Program-made: the position numbers and the translations under genes | Notes under the pieces: model-generated | Seen by the model: only the letters and a program-made list of their open reading frames with translations | The model's database searches: none | What the model was told of the DNA's origin: nothing | Source of the DNA: Bacillota bacterium | GTDB lineage: Bacteria; Bacillota; Clostridia; Lachnospirales; Lachnospiraceae | Assembly: GCA_023441965.1 (NCBI GenBank) | Contig: JAEZNB010000083.1 | Span: 1-54,799, forward strand | Direction of reading: 5' to 3' | Length of the DNA stretch: 54,799 nt | Shown here: one piece after another, positions 41,224 to 50,150 of the stretch | Layout: each line of letters opens with the position of its first letter | How positions within the stretch are numbered: position 1 is the stretch's first letter

Positions 41224-42192
41224 ATGAAGAAACTACGCAAACTTATTACAGGGATGTTGTTATTCAGTATAACAGCATTATCCGCCCTGCCACTTACAAA
41301 TGATATACATACCGCGCAGGCTGCCAGCTCGGTTTATTTGAAAGACAATAACATTACTTTGGAGCTTGATCACTATAAGACAATCCGTGTGAATGGAACC
41401 TCCAGCAAGCCCAGCTTTGTTTCCAAGAACACCAAGGTAGCCACTGTATCAAACAGTGGCCGCGTGACTGCAAAGGGCTATGGCAGCACTACAGTTGCGG
41501 TAAAGGTAGCCGGAAAAACCCTGACCTGCAAGGTTACGGTTATTCAGATGAACAAAAAGTCCTTTACCTTAGCACCAGGTGGCAGCAAAACCCTTGTTCT
41601 GTGGGGAGCAACGGACAAGATCACCTGGACCTCCAGTGATAAGAAGGTTGCTACAGTATCCGATCAGGGTGAGGTTACAGCAAAGGCTGTAGGAGATGCT
41701 GTGATTACTGCTACTGTGAATGGAACAAAGGTAACCAGTAAGCTTTCGGTAGTAGATATCGGCGAATCCTCCCTCGTGATGGAGGTGAATGGCTGGTCAG
41801 GTAATATCAAGACTCTGAAGCTACTTGGAGCTGCTGATTCAGTGAAGTGGGTATCCAGTAATGATGCGATTGCCACTGTCTCCACGAAGGGCAGAATCAT
41901 CGTAAAAAGCCAGGGAACAGTTACGATTACAGCCAATGTGGACGGAACAAAGCTTACAGCGAAGGTGAAGATCTTGGATATGAATACCCGTGCCATTACC
42001 TTAAAGCCGGGAGAAACCTATTCTCTGAAGGTACTGGGCACCAGTAATCCGATTACCTGGGATTCTTACAAGAAGTCTGTAGCCATCGTTAATCAGAACG
42101 GAACCGTTACAGCAAAATCCGCAGGCCAGGCAACAATTGTCGGTCTCGTGGACGGCAGAATCATCAGATCCAGAATCACAGTAACAGAATAA
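41224..42192 (+). CDS. Secreted protein of four Big_2 Ig-like domains
   Basis: A 322-residue exported protein. A signal peptide (about 1-33, ending AQAA) is followed by four bacterial Ig-like Big_2 domains (about 36-105, 108-178, 181-249 and 252-322). Each contains the pattern (V/I)xWxS.....ATV...G.VTA...G.(A/T).I, for example ITWTSSDKKVATVSDQGEVTAK. No sorting motif, enzyme or binding domain is attached, so it may be a small surface or matrix component. AGGAGG lies before the ATG at 41224. The C-terminal halves of the LRR protein at 27474-29030 use the same domain type. Confidence 0.9.
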   Translation: MKKLRKLITGMLLFSITALSALPLTNDIHTAQAASSVYLKDNNITLELDHYKTIRVNGTSSKPSFVSKNTKVATVSNSGRVTAKGYGSTTVAVKVAGKTLTCKVTVIQMNKKSFTLAPGGSKTLVLWGATDKITWTSSDKKVATVSDQGEVTAKAVGDAVITATVNGTKVTSKLSVVDIGESSLVMEVNGWSGNIKTLKLLGAADSVKWVSSNDAIATVSTKGRIIVKSQGTVTITANVDGTKLTAKVKILDMNTRAITLKPGETYSLKVLGTSNPITWDSYKKSVAIVNQNGTVTAKSAGQATIVGLVDGRIIRSRITVTE

Positions 42193-42253
42193 GAATCGCC
42201 TTATGCTACACTCCTTTCCGGAATCATATCCTCCATAGAACAAGTGTAACAAT

Positions 42254-42282
42254 TTGATATGATATGTCATAATTTATTATAT
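42254..42282 (+). promoter_or_regulatory. Promoter of the small membrane protein gene
   Basis: TTGATA (42254-42259), 17-base spacer, TTATAT (42277-42282), 34 bases before the ATG. Confidence 0.5.
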
Positions 42283-42315
42283 GGAAGATAATATTCACAA
42301 GAAAGGAGATAAGAT

Positions 42316-42666
42316 ATGGGAGTATTACAATTCTTTCAGCTGTTTTTGGCTTTACTGGTACCAGGCTTGATTGGGGCGCTGATCTACAGTATCTTTGCCC
42401 GTTTGACTACAGAGATCAATGTTTATGTGGCACTGATACTTGACTTATTTACCTTTGTTATCATGATTACAGGCTTATACTTCTTCAAGGGAGTCACAAC
42501 CGTAGCAGATCTGCTCGTTCAATTCGGATGCTTAAGCTTTACCAGAAAATATATTCTGCTAAGCCTACTCATTCAGATCCTGCTAGGCGCTGCCACCGGA
42601 TTACTTAGAAGACTCTTCTTCTGGATCCGCCGAAGGGTACTGCCTCTTGATACACCGGGTATATAA
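42316..42666 (+). CDS. Small three-helix membrane protein
   Basis: A 116-residue hydrophobic protein with three helices (about 5-28, 34-58 and 78-100) and a basic tail RRLFFWIRRRVLP. The helix start LALLVPGLIGALIYSIFARL resembles small phage-holin-like or DUF membrane proteins, but no family can be assigned. AAAGGAGAT lies before the ATG. It is flanked by a promoter and, 79 bases past the stop, a long hairpin, so it is transcribed alone. Confidence 0.6.
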   Translation: MGVLQFFQLFLALLVPGLIGALIYSIFARLTTEINVYVALILDLFTFVIMITGLYFFKGVTTVADLLVQFGCLSFTRKYILLSLLIQILLGAATGLLRRLFFWIRRRVLPLDTPGI

Positions 42667-42744
42667 GCGCTTACGTTGCACGAATGAGGGAGTAACCTGA
42701 TAGCCCCAGGAGGAGGGAATATCTGAATTAAATATAGATAAGCG

Positions 42745-42797
42745 AGGCACCATATGTGCTACCATCCTGCAAGCAGGTATGTAAACATATGGTGCCT
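42745..42797 (+). terminator. Long hairpin after the small membrane protein gene
   Basis: AGGCACCATATGT pairs perfectly with ACATATGGTGCCT (13 bases); the loop holds a second small stem (CCTGC/GCAGG). The T-run is modest (TTATGTATCCTTTCC). It separates the plus-strand gene from the converging polysaccharide operon. Confidence 0.65.
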
Positions 42798-42901
42798 TAT
42801 GTATCCTTTCCTTTTGGTTCACAGCCTAATTCTCCAATTAGAATTTGCTTCTGTTTAAATCTTCTATCATTAAGAGCCTTCTTCCATTGTTTTTTGCCTT
42901 C

Positions 42902-43633
42902 CTAGAAGGATTCCTTTCTTCTATACCGGATATCGATGTCCTTCATCACTGCTACAGAATTCTCTTTCAGCCTTTCACTATATTCCTTCCCCACCCTGTC
43001 TCTGATGATATCATAGGCAGGAGCAAGAATCGGGGGCCGCACCCTCCTGTTGTGGCAATCCGAACCCAGCAGGTCAATCTTGTCCTGACGGATCAGGCGT
43101 AAGGCCTTCTTTTGCATGCTTCTGTCTATAAGTGCGGAGGTATTCATTTGCAGCAGGCAGCCCTGGTTGATTAGCTGCTTGATATTCCTTTCAGAGGCAG
43201 CAGGATATCTCTCAATATGGGCAATAATCGGTATGCAGTCATAGAAAACCATAAGCTTCTCGATTTTTTGGAACAAGGCCCCGTCCCATTTTTTATCAAA
43301 GGGTAACTCCAGTAAGAGGTATCTGGTCGCTCCCATATAAAGCCCGCTAAGATCAGGGTAATGAAAGAGATACTCATGAAACAGGGTTTCACTGGCAGGG
43401 AATAAGATGATTTTTGAGGCACCCATAAGAGCCATGGCAGCAGCTCTTCTGTTGATAAAATTCTGCAGTGCCATTTTACCGGGGTCAAAATGAGGTGTAC
43501 ATACTGCCCCGGCAACTCCCTGCTCATACAGCAAGTCCGTCATTGTGATGGCTTCCTCTACACCGGCAGCGCCATCATCCATATGGGGTAAGATATGGGT
43601 ATGGATATCAATGATCTGTCTTCTTATCGTCAT
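42902..43633 (-). CDS. CpsB/CapC-type polysaccharide tyrosine phosphatase (PHP fold)
   Basis: A 243-residue PHP-domain metal phosphatase from the ATG at 43633. Metal ligands are visible in IDIHTHILPHMDDGA (about 6-20), CTPHFDPG (about 41-48), PIIAHIERYP (near 140) and LLGSDCHNRR (near 195). In capsule loci this enzyme removes phosphate from the tyrosine kinase that controls chain length. No kinase (CpsD) or Wzz partner is in the window. It is the last gene of the operon that begins at 47843 and overlaps the epimerase gene by 26 bases. Confidence 0.85.
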   Translation of the reverse strand: MTIRRQIIDIHTHILPHMDDGAAGVEEAITMTDLLYEQGVAGAVCTPHFDPGKMALQNFINRRAAAMALMGASKIILFPASETLFHEYLFHYPDLSGLYMGATRYLLLELPFDKKWDGALFQKIEKLMVFYDCIPIIAHIERYPAASERNIKQLINQGCLLQMNTSALIDRSMQKKALRLIRQDKIDLLGSDCHNRRVRPPILAPAYDIIRDRVGKEYSERLKENSVAVMKDIDIRYRRKESF

Positions 43634-44609
43634 ATGACATGTACTCCTTATACCATTCCACAGCTTCTCTGATGCCCTGACGCAAGCTCCAAGCCGCTGT
43701 GTAACCCAAGACTGCCTTCGCCTTACTGATATCAGCCAGACTATGCCGGATATCCCCGGTCCTTTCCGGCAGATAGGCAGGCGGTATCGCACAATCCAGC
43801 AGCCCGCACAGCTCCCGGTGAAGCTCTGTCAGACTGATCGTTGCTCCACAGGCAATATTAAATACCTGGCCTGCTGCCTCCTTCGGAGCGAAGCAAGCCC
43901 TCATATTTGCTTCAATCACATTTTCAATATAAGTAAAGTCCCTGCTCTGCTGCCCATCTCCGTAGATCTCAGCTTGCTCCTGTTTCAGCAGCCGGTGAAT
44001 AAATCTTGGAATCACAGCCGCATATGCACTGTTTGGATCCTGCCTTCTGCCAAATACATTGAAATATCGTAAGCCGTAGGTATCTAGTCCGTATAGCCTC
44101 GTATAGAGCATCCCATATTCCTCATTTACCCTCTTGGTGACCGCATAGGGAGACAGGAGCCTCCCCTCTGATCCTTCCTTCATGGGCAAAACCGCCTGAT
44201 CTCCATAGACCGAGGAGCTTGAGGCATAGATGACCCTATGGACCGAGCATGCTCTGGCTGCTTCCAGCAGATTGAGGGTCCCTTTAATGTTGATGTCCTC
44301 ATAAAGCCGCGGCAGAAGGACACTCTTGGGCACACTGCCCCAAGCCGCATGATGTAAGACATAATGAGCCTCCTTACACGCCAGTAGGCAATCCTCATAG
44401 TTTCGGATATCCCCAAGGATAAATTGAAATTTGGGATGTCTAAGGATGGTATCCAGGTTCTCCAGCTTTCCGTTGGACAGATTATCCAGGCATCTGACAT
44501 AACAGCCCTTCTTCAAAAAGGCCTCACAGAGATTGGAGCCGATAAAGCCTGCTCCTCCGGTGATCAGTATCACTCTTGCTTCGTCAAAGGTTATATCTGC
44601 ATAGCTCAA
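43608..44609 (-). CDS. UDP-GlcNAc 4-epimerase-like SDR (WbpP/TviC type)
   Basis: An extended short-chain dehydrogenase. The Rossmann motif VILITGGAGFIGSNL sits near the start, followed by a DNLSNGK signature, the serine/tyrosine site IYASSSSVYGD...SPYAVTKRVNEEY (YxxxK) and GLRYFNVFGRRQDPN. The sequence pattern fits WbpP/TviC, which interconverts UDP-GlcNAc/UDP-GalNAc or the corresponding uronic acids. A TTG at 44609, with GAGGGG eight bases upstream, has a better ribosome site than the ATG at 44639, which would overlap the previous gene by 13 bases. It pairs functionally with the dehydrogenase upstream. Confidence 0.82.
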   Translation of the reverse strand: MSYADITFDEARVILITGGAGFIGSNLCEAFLKKGCYVRCLDNLSNGKLENLDTILRHPKFQFILGDIRNYEDCLLACKEAHYVLHHAAWGSVPKSVLLPRLYEDINIKGTLNLLEAARACSVHRVIYASSSSVYGDQAVLPMKEGSEGRLLSPYAVTKRVNEEYGMLYTRLYGLDTYGLRYFNVFGRRQDPNSAYAAVIPRFIHRLLKQEQAEIYGDGQQSRDFTYIENVIEANMRACFAPKEAAGQVFNIACGATISLTELHRELCGLLDCAIPPAYLPERTGDIRHSLADISKAKAVLGYTAAWSLRQGIREAVEWYKEYMSYDDKKTDH

Positions 44610-44626
44610 GATAACATCCCCTCTTC

Positions 44627-45946
44627 TTATAATCTCCAATAGCAGTAACCAAGCTCCTCATATGCCCTTTTATCCAGAATTCCCTTCAAATCAAATATTA
44701 TCTTTTGCTCATAGGGCCCCGGCAGAAAGAAGGAATGAAGCTCCTTCGGTGTCAGCTGTGTATATTCCTTATGGGCTACTGCCAGGATCAGGGCATCCAT
44801 ATTCTTAACCTCTGGCAGGGGAACAAGACCAATGCCGTACTCCTCCCTCGTCTGACGGACATCAGCCAGAGGATCAGTAATCACCGGCTCCAGACCGTAT
44901 TCCCTCAGCTCCCTCACAATATCAAATACCTTGCTGTTTCTGGTATCGGGACAGTTCTCCTTAAAGGTAAACCCAAGGATACCGATCTTAATCTTTCCTC
45001 CGCTCTTTCCCGTCAGCATGATTTTCTTAATGAGCTCTTCCGCGATATATCTCCCCATCTCATCATTGATCTTTCTCCCGGACAGGATGACCTGGGAATG
45101 ATAACCCAGCTTTTCTGCCTGATAGGTCAGGTAATAGGGATCCACGCCGATGCAATGGCCTCCCACCAATCCGGGTGTGAAGGGTAGGAAATTCCACTTG
45201 GTAGAAGCCGCCTTAAGGACCTCCTTTGTATCGATCCCCATTTTATGAAAGATCAGGGAAAGCTCATTCATAAAGGCAATGTTGATATCTCTTTGGGAGT
45301 TTTCGATTACCTTGGCAGCTTCTGCCTCCTTAATACTTCCGGCCTTATATATTCCGGCTTTTACAATCCGTCCGTATAAGCCTGCGATCAGGTCTGTGGT
45401 TTCGGCGTCATAGGCAGATACCACCTTAGTAATTGTCTCCAGTCTGTGCTCTCTGTCACCGGGATTGATTCTCTCCGGTGAATAGCCCACGGAGAAATCC
45501 CTTCCGCATTTCATACCGGATTCGGCTTGGAGAATGGGGATGCAGATATCCTCCGTCACTCCCGGATATACGGTTGATTCATATACTACGACAGCCCCGG
45601 GCCGCAGATTTCTTCCGGCTGTCCGGCTGGCTGCTTCCACTGCCGTCAGATCGGGGCAGTGATCCGCCCTGACCGGCGTAGGGACCGCAATGATCATCAG
45701 CTTCGCTTCCTTCAGCCTCTTCTCCTCTGAGGTAAACATTATCCCTGATGCTGCAACTGCCGCATCTCCCACCTCCATGGTCGGGTCAATGCCCTTCCGA
45801 TAGAGCTCTATCTTATCCTTATCTATATCAAAGCCGATCACATCAGCTATCGCAGCAAAAGCAACAGCAATCGGGATGCCGACATAGCCCAATCCTATGA
45901 CAGCAAGCTTATCTCTTCGTGTAAGTATGTCATCCATTAAGCTCAT
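44627..45946 (-). CDS. UDP-N-acetylhexosamine 6-dehydrogenase (WbpO/TviB type)
   Basis: A 439-residue nucleotide-sugar dehydrogenase from the ATG at 45946 (GAGG close upstream). It converts a UDP-N-acetylhexosamine to its uronic acid with two NAD+. Seen: N-terminal Rossmann LAVIGLGYVGIPIAVAFA, the YESTVYPGVTEDICIP and SPERINPGD segments, the linker NSQRDINIAFMNE, and the catalytic cysteine loop FTPGLVGGHCIGVDPYYLTY (about 250-269; Cys in GGHCIG). The NPGD and PFTPGLVGGHCIGVDPYYLT motifs are typical of WbpO/TviB and not of UDP-glucose dehydrogenase. With the next gene it should make UDP-GalNAcA-type precursors. Confidence 0.85.
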   Translation of the reverse strand: MSLMDDILTRRDKLAVIGLGYVGIPIAVAFAAIADVIGFDIDKDKIELYRKGIDPTMEVGDAAVAASGIMFTSEEKRLKEAKLMIIAVPTPVRADHCPDLTAVEAASRTAGRNLRPGAVVVYESTVYPGVTEDICIPILQAESGMKCGRDFSVGYSPERINPGDREHRLETITKVVSAYDAETTDLIAGLYGRIVKAGIYKAGSIKEAEAAKVIENSQRDINIAFMNELSLIFHKMGIDTKEVLKAASTKWNFLPFTPGLVGGHCIGVDPYYLTYQAEKLGYHSQVILSGRKINDEMGRYIAEELIKKIMLTGKSGGKIKIGILGFTFKENCPDTRNSKVFDIVRELREYGLEPVITDPLADVRQTREEYGIGLVPLPEVKNMDALILAVAHKEYTQLTPKELHSFFLPGPYEQKIIFDLKGILDKRAYEELGYCYWRL

Positions 45947-45974
45947 CTTCCTCACCCTAACAAAAATCATTTCA

Positions 45975-47843
45975 TTAATTACTTTTATTTACTTCCTCCG
46001 GATCCTTATAGCTTGGTACCACCTTTTTCATTGTCTTGATCATTTCATCCCTTGACATCGTGTCCAAGGCCTTATTCAACAACTGAAGACGCTTTTTTAT
46101 TTCCTTCATCGGTACACTTTGCCGGTGTTCCACAAATATCTTATGATTTTCTGTTTCTATGAGCTTCTCCTTATCTACCAGCATCTCTTCAAAAAGCTTC
46201 TCCCCCGGCCTAAGTCCTGTCTCGATGATCGGGATATCAACATAGGGTATATAACCTGATTGCCGGATCAGATTTTCTGCCAGCTCCAGGATTTTCACCG
46301 GCTCCCCCATATCCAGCACATAGACCTCTGAGCTTTTTGCCATCGCGCCTGCCTGCAGGATCAACTGAACCGCTTCCCTTATGGTCATGAAGTATCTGAC
46401 GATCCTTTTGTCCGTTATCGTAACCGGTCCCCCTTCCTCGATCTGCTTCTGGAAGAGCGGGATAACCGATCCGTTGGAGCCCAGGACATTCCCGAAGCGG
46501 ACCGTCACATATTCTGTTGCGCTGGCTTCTCCAAAGCTCTGGAGCAGCATCTCACAGAAGCATTTGCTCGCTCCCATGATACTGGTCGGATTGACCGCCT
46601 TATCCGTAGAAATCAGAACGAACTTCTCAACCTTGTAATGATCTGCTGCCCTGGCTACGTTGTAGGTCCCAAAGATGTTATTGCGGATTGCTTCGTCCGG
46701 GCATTCCTCCATCAGGGGTACATGCTTATGGGCCGCAGCATGGAAGACAATATTGGGCCGGTATTTCTTCATCAGCAGGTTGATCTTGTCGATGTCCCGG
46801 ACCGATGCGATTTCTATACTAAGATTCAGGTCACTTCCATATCTGTGCAGCAGCTCCTGCTGTATGTCGTAGGCATTGTTCTCATAATAATCTATAATAA
46901 TCAGCCTTTTCGGCACTGCCTTCGCTATCTGTCTGCATAGCTCTGATCCGATGGAGCCGCCACCTCCCGTAACCATTACCGTCTTGTTACAGAGAAAGCT
47001 GCTTACGGCATCCTCCAGCTTGATCTGATCTCTCCCCAAGAGCTCCTCCAGCAGCAGTCCTTTGTTTTTGCTCCATTCCTTCCTTCTGTTCTCATCCCCC
47101 AGCAGAGCCAGGGTATCCGGAATAATCCTTATTCTGCAATTCAAACCGGAGCAAAGGCTTAAGATCTCCTTTCTTTTCTCCGGTTCCAATCTTGGTATGG
47201 CAATGTATATTTCTCTTACCCTCGTGGTGGCGAGGAGCTTCTGTATCTGTGAGATTGGTCCCTTTACCTCGATATTGTGTATGCGTTTTCCGATTTTCTC
47301 GACATCATCATCCAGTAAGCATATAGGTTCATAGGGTAAATTCCTGTCACCGATCAGCTCCTCCAGCAGAAGCACTCCTGCTTCTCCCGCACCGATGATA
47401 GCTACCGGTATTCTGTCATGGCTAAGCAGAGGTCTGATCCGCTTACGATATTGTCTGTAGAGGAGTCTCATCAGCAGCATTCCGATCAGGGAGCTGGTAT
47501 ATACCGCCAGTGGAAAAAGCCCGGGTAAGGAGGGCAGCCTCAATAACCTGCTGGTAAGCTGATAAAATACATATCCTGATATACCGCCAAAGAGCAGCAT
47601 CAGATATTCCATACTTTGTGCATATCTCCAGAGACTGTCATAGGTTTTTAAGGCAAATTGTGAGACTGCTCCGCAGAAAACCATCAGCAGCAGATGATAG
47701 ACCAGTATCCTGTTGACTGTCGGGCGATCACTGACATAGTCCGGAAAAGCAAAAAAAAGAATCAGATATACCATGAGAAATATAATGGAATCTATAATAA
47801 AGACAATTTCTTTCCGATGTTTTTTTACATTCAAATCATACAC
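45975..47843 (-). CDS. Membrane SDR 4,6-dehydratase (CapD/PglF/WbpM family)
   Basis: A 622-residue enzyme. Four N-terminal helices (about 13-115) are followed by a first nucleotide-binding domain (VAIIGAGEAGVLLLEEL, about 147-163) and the catalytic SDR domain (VMVTGGGGSIGSELCRQI near 290). The active-site tyrosine is replaced by methionine in STDKAVNPTSIMGASKCFC (M-x-x-x-K), as is normal in the WbpM/PglF family. These enzymes dehydrate UDP-GlcNAc to the 4-keto-6-deoxy sugar used for bacillosamine- or QuiNAc-type sugars. It is the first gene of the polysaccharide operon, read from the promoter at 47935-47962. Confidence 0.88.
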   Translation of the reverse strand: MYDLNVKKHRKEIVFIIDSIIFLMVYLILFFAFPDYVSDRPTVNRILVYHLLLMVFCGAVSQFALKTYDSLWRYAQSMEYLMLLFGGISGYVFYQLTSRLLRLPSLPGLFPLAVYTSSLIGMLLMRLLYRQYRKRIRPLLSHDRIPVAIIGAGEAGVLLLEELIGDRNLPYEPICLLDDDVEKIGKRIHNIEVKGPISQIQKLLATTRVREIYIAIPRLEPEKRKEILSLCSGLNCRIRIIPDTLALLGDENRRKEWSKNKGLLLEELLGRDQIKLEDAVSSFLCNKTVMVTGGGGSIGSELCRQIAKAVPKRLIIIDYYENNAYDIQQELLHRYGSDLNLSIEIASVRDIDKINLLMKKYRPNIVFHAAAHKHVPLMEECPDEAIRNNIFGTYNVARAADHYKVEKFVLISTDKAVNPTSIMGASKCFCEMLLQSFGEASATEYVTVRFGNVLGSNGSVIPLFQKQIEEGGPVTITDKRIVRYFMTIREAVQLILQAGAMAKSSEVYVLDMGEPVKILELAENLIRQSGYIPYVDIPIIETGLRPGEKLFEEMLVDKEKLIETENHKIFVEHRQSVPMKEIKKRLQLLNKALDTMSRDEMIKTMKKVVPSYKDPEEVNKSN

Positions 47844-47852
47844 CCCTCGTTC

Positions 47853-47886
47853 ATTCGTCCAAATATCTTGATTTTTCCGGACGAAT
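47853..47886 (-). promoter_or_regulatory. Inverted repeat in the leader of the polysaccharide operon
   Basis: ATTCGTCC (47853-47860) and GGACGAAT (47879-47886) are perfect 8-base inverted repeats with an 18-base spacer, only nine bases before the start codon of the SDR gene at 47843. The GAGGGG ribosome site lies between the repeat and the ATG. It could be an operator or an RNA hairpin controlling ribosome entry. Confidence 0.55.
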
Positions 47887-47934
47887 ACAGGATAACTCTG
47901 TCATAAATTCATAATAAACTCACAATTTTAGTAC

Positions 47935-47962
47935 ATTATATTCGAGGGCACCGTAATGTTTA
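47935..47962 (-). promoter_or_regulatory. Promoter of the polysaccharide precursor operon
   Basis: On the minus strand a perfect TATAAT (47935-47940) with TAAACA (47957-47962) 16 bases upstream. The leader of about 85 bases contains the inverted repeat at 47853-47886. Confidence 0.55.
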
Positions 47963-48045
47963 CAGAAGTACAGGTAGAACAATTCAGAGGATGAAGGCAA
48001 AAAAGTATGAGATCAAGCGTACTCAGCTTCATTCCGCATAAAAAA

Positions 48046-48069
48046 AGATGGCAGAAAATCCTGCCATCT
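48046..48069 (-). terminator. Terminator of the GNAT gene
   Basis: AGATGGCAG and CTGCCATCT form a perfect 9-base stem with a 6-base loop, followed on the minus strand by TTTTTT. It lies 10 bases after the stop at 48079. Confidence 0.88.
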
Positions 48070-48078
48070 AATACCACC

Positions 48079-48495
48079 TTAAGCATCTGCCTTCCTACGC
48101 ATCACTAAACATCTCTCCTTGAAGCCAAGACTCTTCCAGAAGCCCTTCCCCCGTTCATTCCAGCAGAAGACATCCAGATCGATGGTGTCCGTATTCAGCT
48201 CCTTCATCAGCAGATGAAAGGCCTTAGTTCCGATATGCTTCCTCCTCATGTTCCGGCAAATAAAGAAATGCCAGAGATACATGGGCTTCGCCTTGGTCCT
48301 CACCAGGGCATAGCCGGCCAGCTCCCCCTCATGATAAAAGAGGTAGCCCTCAGTATCTGTTTCCAGCGCACTTTTCAGCCTATGCTCCAAATCTTCCTCT
48401 TTAATTACCATGTCACTCTTCTCATCGTCGAAGAGCTGCCTGCTCAATTCCTTAATCAGTGGCACCTGTTCCAGAGAGCACTTTACTATTTCCAT
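48079..48495 (-). CDS. GNAT family N-acetyltransferase
   Basis: A 138-residue GNAT protein with the acetyl-CoA segment LWHFFICRNMRRKHIGTKAFHLLM (R-R-K-H-I-G in place of QxxGxG/A) and the closing FCWNERGKGFWKSLGFKERCLVM. It starts MEIVKCSLEQVPLIKELSRQ. The ATG has AGGAGGAGG nine bases upstream. It is followed by a terminator, so it is monocistronic or the end of a short unit. Substrate unknown. Confidence 0.82.
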   Translation of the reverse strand: MEIVKCSLEQVPLIKELSRQLFDDEKSDMVIKEEDLEHRLKSALETDTEGYLFYHEGELAGYALVRTKAKPMYLWHFFICRNMRRKHIGTKAFHLLMKELNTDTIDLDVFCWNERGKGFWKSLGFKERCLVMRRKADA

Positions 48496-48569
48496 TCTTC
48501 CTCCTCCTTATATGAAATCACTGTTATGATCGGGCCATTTAATCCTGTTTTACAGTACCTGTATCGTCC

Positions 48570-49265
48570 TTATCTTCTCTTCTTGCCCATGATCCTTAAT
48601 ATCCTTAAGAAGAGGTTAATGATGTCCAGATAGAGGTCAGCTGCACTGTCTACGGCATTGTCCACGGTCTTCTGGTATTGGTTGGCAACAGACCAGTCAT
48701 AACCGATATAACCGCAGAAAATGAGCACCACGATCCAATCAAATACCGTGGAGGTGGTACGGAAGAAGAAAATCATAATGAGTTCAACGATAAGTACGGT
48801 AATCAGAGCAAAGCCAAGCGTTCTTCCCAGCCCTAAGAACATCTGTGGATACAGAGTGCTTGCCAGCAGCATGACCGCAGTTACAATCGCTGTCGCCACA
48901 ATAGCCCGAAAGATAAGCTCCGGGTCAAACTGGGTAAGGACGATGGAAAGCACCATGCCGATCGGCACCACGATGAAATTATAGCCGAGAAAGCTGATCA
49001 GGGCACTTTTTGATTTACGTATCAACGCTACCCCCAGAAGACAGCTGATAAAACAGCCTATTACAATTCCCATAGGCTCCCACTGCACGATATCATCAGA
49101 CCAGTAGTAGCACATATATGCATTCACCAAGAAGCCCCACAAAAGTACGGCACCGATGATCGCATTATAGAGCCTGTCACTGACCAGGCTTTCCCCTTCC
49201 CGGTAGTATCTTCTCTCTTCCTTCGCTGCTTTTGTTCCGAATAAATCACTAGATTCCTTTGCCAT
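48570..49265 (-). CDS. Bax inhibitor-1 (BI-1/YccA) family membrane protein
   Basis: A 231-residue membrane protein from the ATG at 49265 (GGGAGG six to seven bases upstream); the frame open to 49358 adds an unlikely polar extension. Seven hydrophobic segments lie between about residue 35 and 190. The hallmark C-terminus is present: GYIGYDWSVANQY, then SAADLYLDIINLFLRILRIMG, where the Asp residues form the pH-gated pair of BI-1 calcium-leak channels. In bacteria the family (YbhL, YccA, YetJ) includes a calcium channel and an FtsH modulator. Confidence 0.85.
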   Translation of the reverse strand: MAKESSDLFGTKAAKEERRYYREGESLVSDRLYNAIIGAVLLWGFLVNAYMCYYWSDDIVQWEPMGIVIGCFISCLLGVALIRKSKSALISFLGYNFIVVPIGMVLSIVLTQFDPELIFRAIVATAIVTAVMLLASTLYPQMFLGLGRTLGFALITVLIVELIMIFFFRTTSTVFDWIVVLIFCGYIGYDWSVANQYQKTVDNAVDSAADLYLDIINLFLRILRIMGKKRR

Positions 49266-49514
49266 ATACCAATCCTCCCCTATTGCTTCCTCTTTCCGGT
49301 GTTCCACCCGGAATGCTTTGTGCTTTCCATTATACAATGGATAAAAGGTAAAATCCACCAGTTTTTTGACTGCTTCAGTTTATCATGCGTTTAGTAAATA
49401 TTGAGGAAGGAGACCGGAAGCTTGACATATGCATTATAATGAGTAAAAAAGTTAGCTCTTTTCCACATGATACAGCTATCATCAGAGTATGAATCCTATA
49501 TGATTACATATAAA

Positions 49515-49564
49515 AAATGGCATGTCCGCAGGCTCTTAAGTTCCAGAGTGATGACATGCCATTT
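49515..49564 (-). terminator. Terminator of the NUDIX gene
   Basis: AAATGGCATGTC (49515-49526) pairs with GACATGCCATTT (49553-49564); on the minus strand it is followed by TTTATATG. It lies 15 bases after the stop at 49579. Confidence 0.78.
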
Positions 49565-49578
49565 GCACATATTGAGAC

Positions 49579-50106
49579 TTATACTTCCTGCTTCGCCGAT
49601 ATCTCCCGGATGAATTCAGTAATCAGCTGCTTATAGGCTTCTTCTCTTCCGATAAAATTCCAGACCTCTTTGATCATCTCTTCTGCCGGAACAAGCTTGA
49701 TTTCTACCCCTTCCTTCTCGGCGAGGAAATCATCATCTGCCGTGTAGTCAGACTTGGCAAACCAGATATCAATCAGATTCGATTTTCTGCGGAAGCATCC
49801 CATATACTTCATCTGATCGGCATCCAGATAGATGCCCAGCTCCTCATATACCTCTCGCATGGCTGCCTCCAGACTGTCTTCCCCGCTGGTGACACAGCCG
49901 CTGGTGATCTCCCACAGCCCATCATGGTCCTTCAGCCTCATGGAGCGCTTCTGCAGCAGGAATTCCCCCTTGGAGTTGTAGATATAGATATGCACTGCAA
50001 GATAATATTCTCCGGGCTCCAATTGGGCTCCTCTTTCCATCAGCTTGCCGCTTTTATTCCCATAGGCATAATAAACATCCAATAAATCCATTGCTTTTAC
50101 CATCAT
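49579..50106 (-). CDS. NUDIX hydrolase, IPP isomerase-like
   Basis: A 175-residue NUDIX protein from an ATG at 50106 (GGGTGAG just upstream). The NUDIX box is GCVTSGEDSLEAAMREVYEELGI (about 67-89, with G, E, REVYEELG). The leading LLDVYYAYGNKSGKL and LAVHIYIYNSKGEFLLQKRS resemble the YfcD/isopentenyl-diphosphate isomerase-like subgroup. Such enzymes hydrolyse nucleoside diphosphate derivatives; substrate not fixed. It follows the dicarboxylate symporter gene by 44 bases in the same direction and may be co-transcribed. Confidence 0.85.
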   Translation of the reverse strand: MMVKAMDLLDVYYAYGNKSGKLMERGAQLEPGEYYLAVHIYIYNSKGEFLLQKRSMRLKDHDGLWEITSGCVTSGEDSLEAAMREVYEELGIYLDADQMKYMGCFRRKSNLIDIWFAKSDYTADDDFLAEKEGVEIKLVPAEEMIKEVWNFIGREEAYKQLITEFIREISAKQEV

Positions 50107-50150
50107 AGATCTCACCCTACTTACTTTCCTATACAAGATTACCTGTCTTC

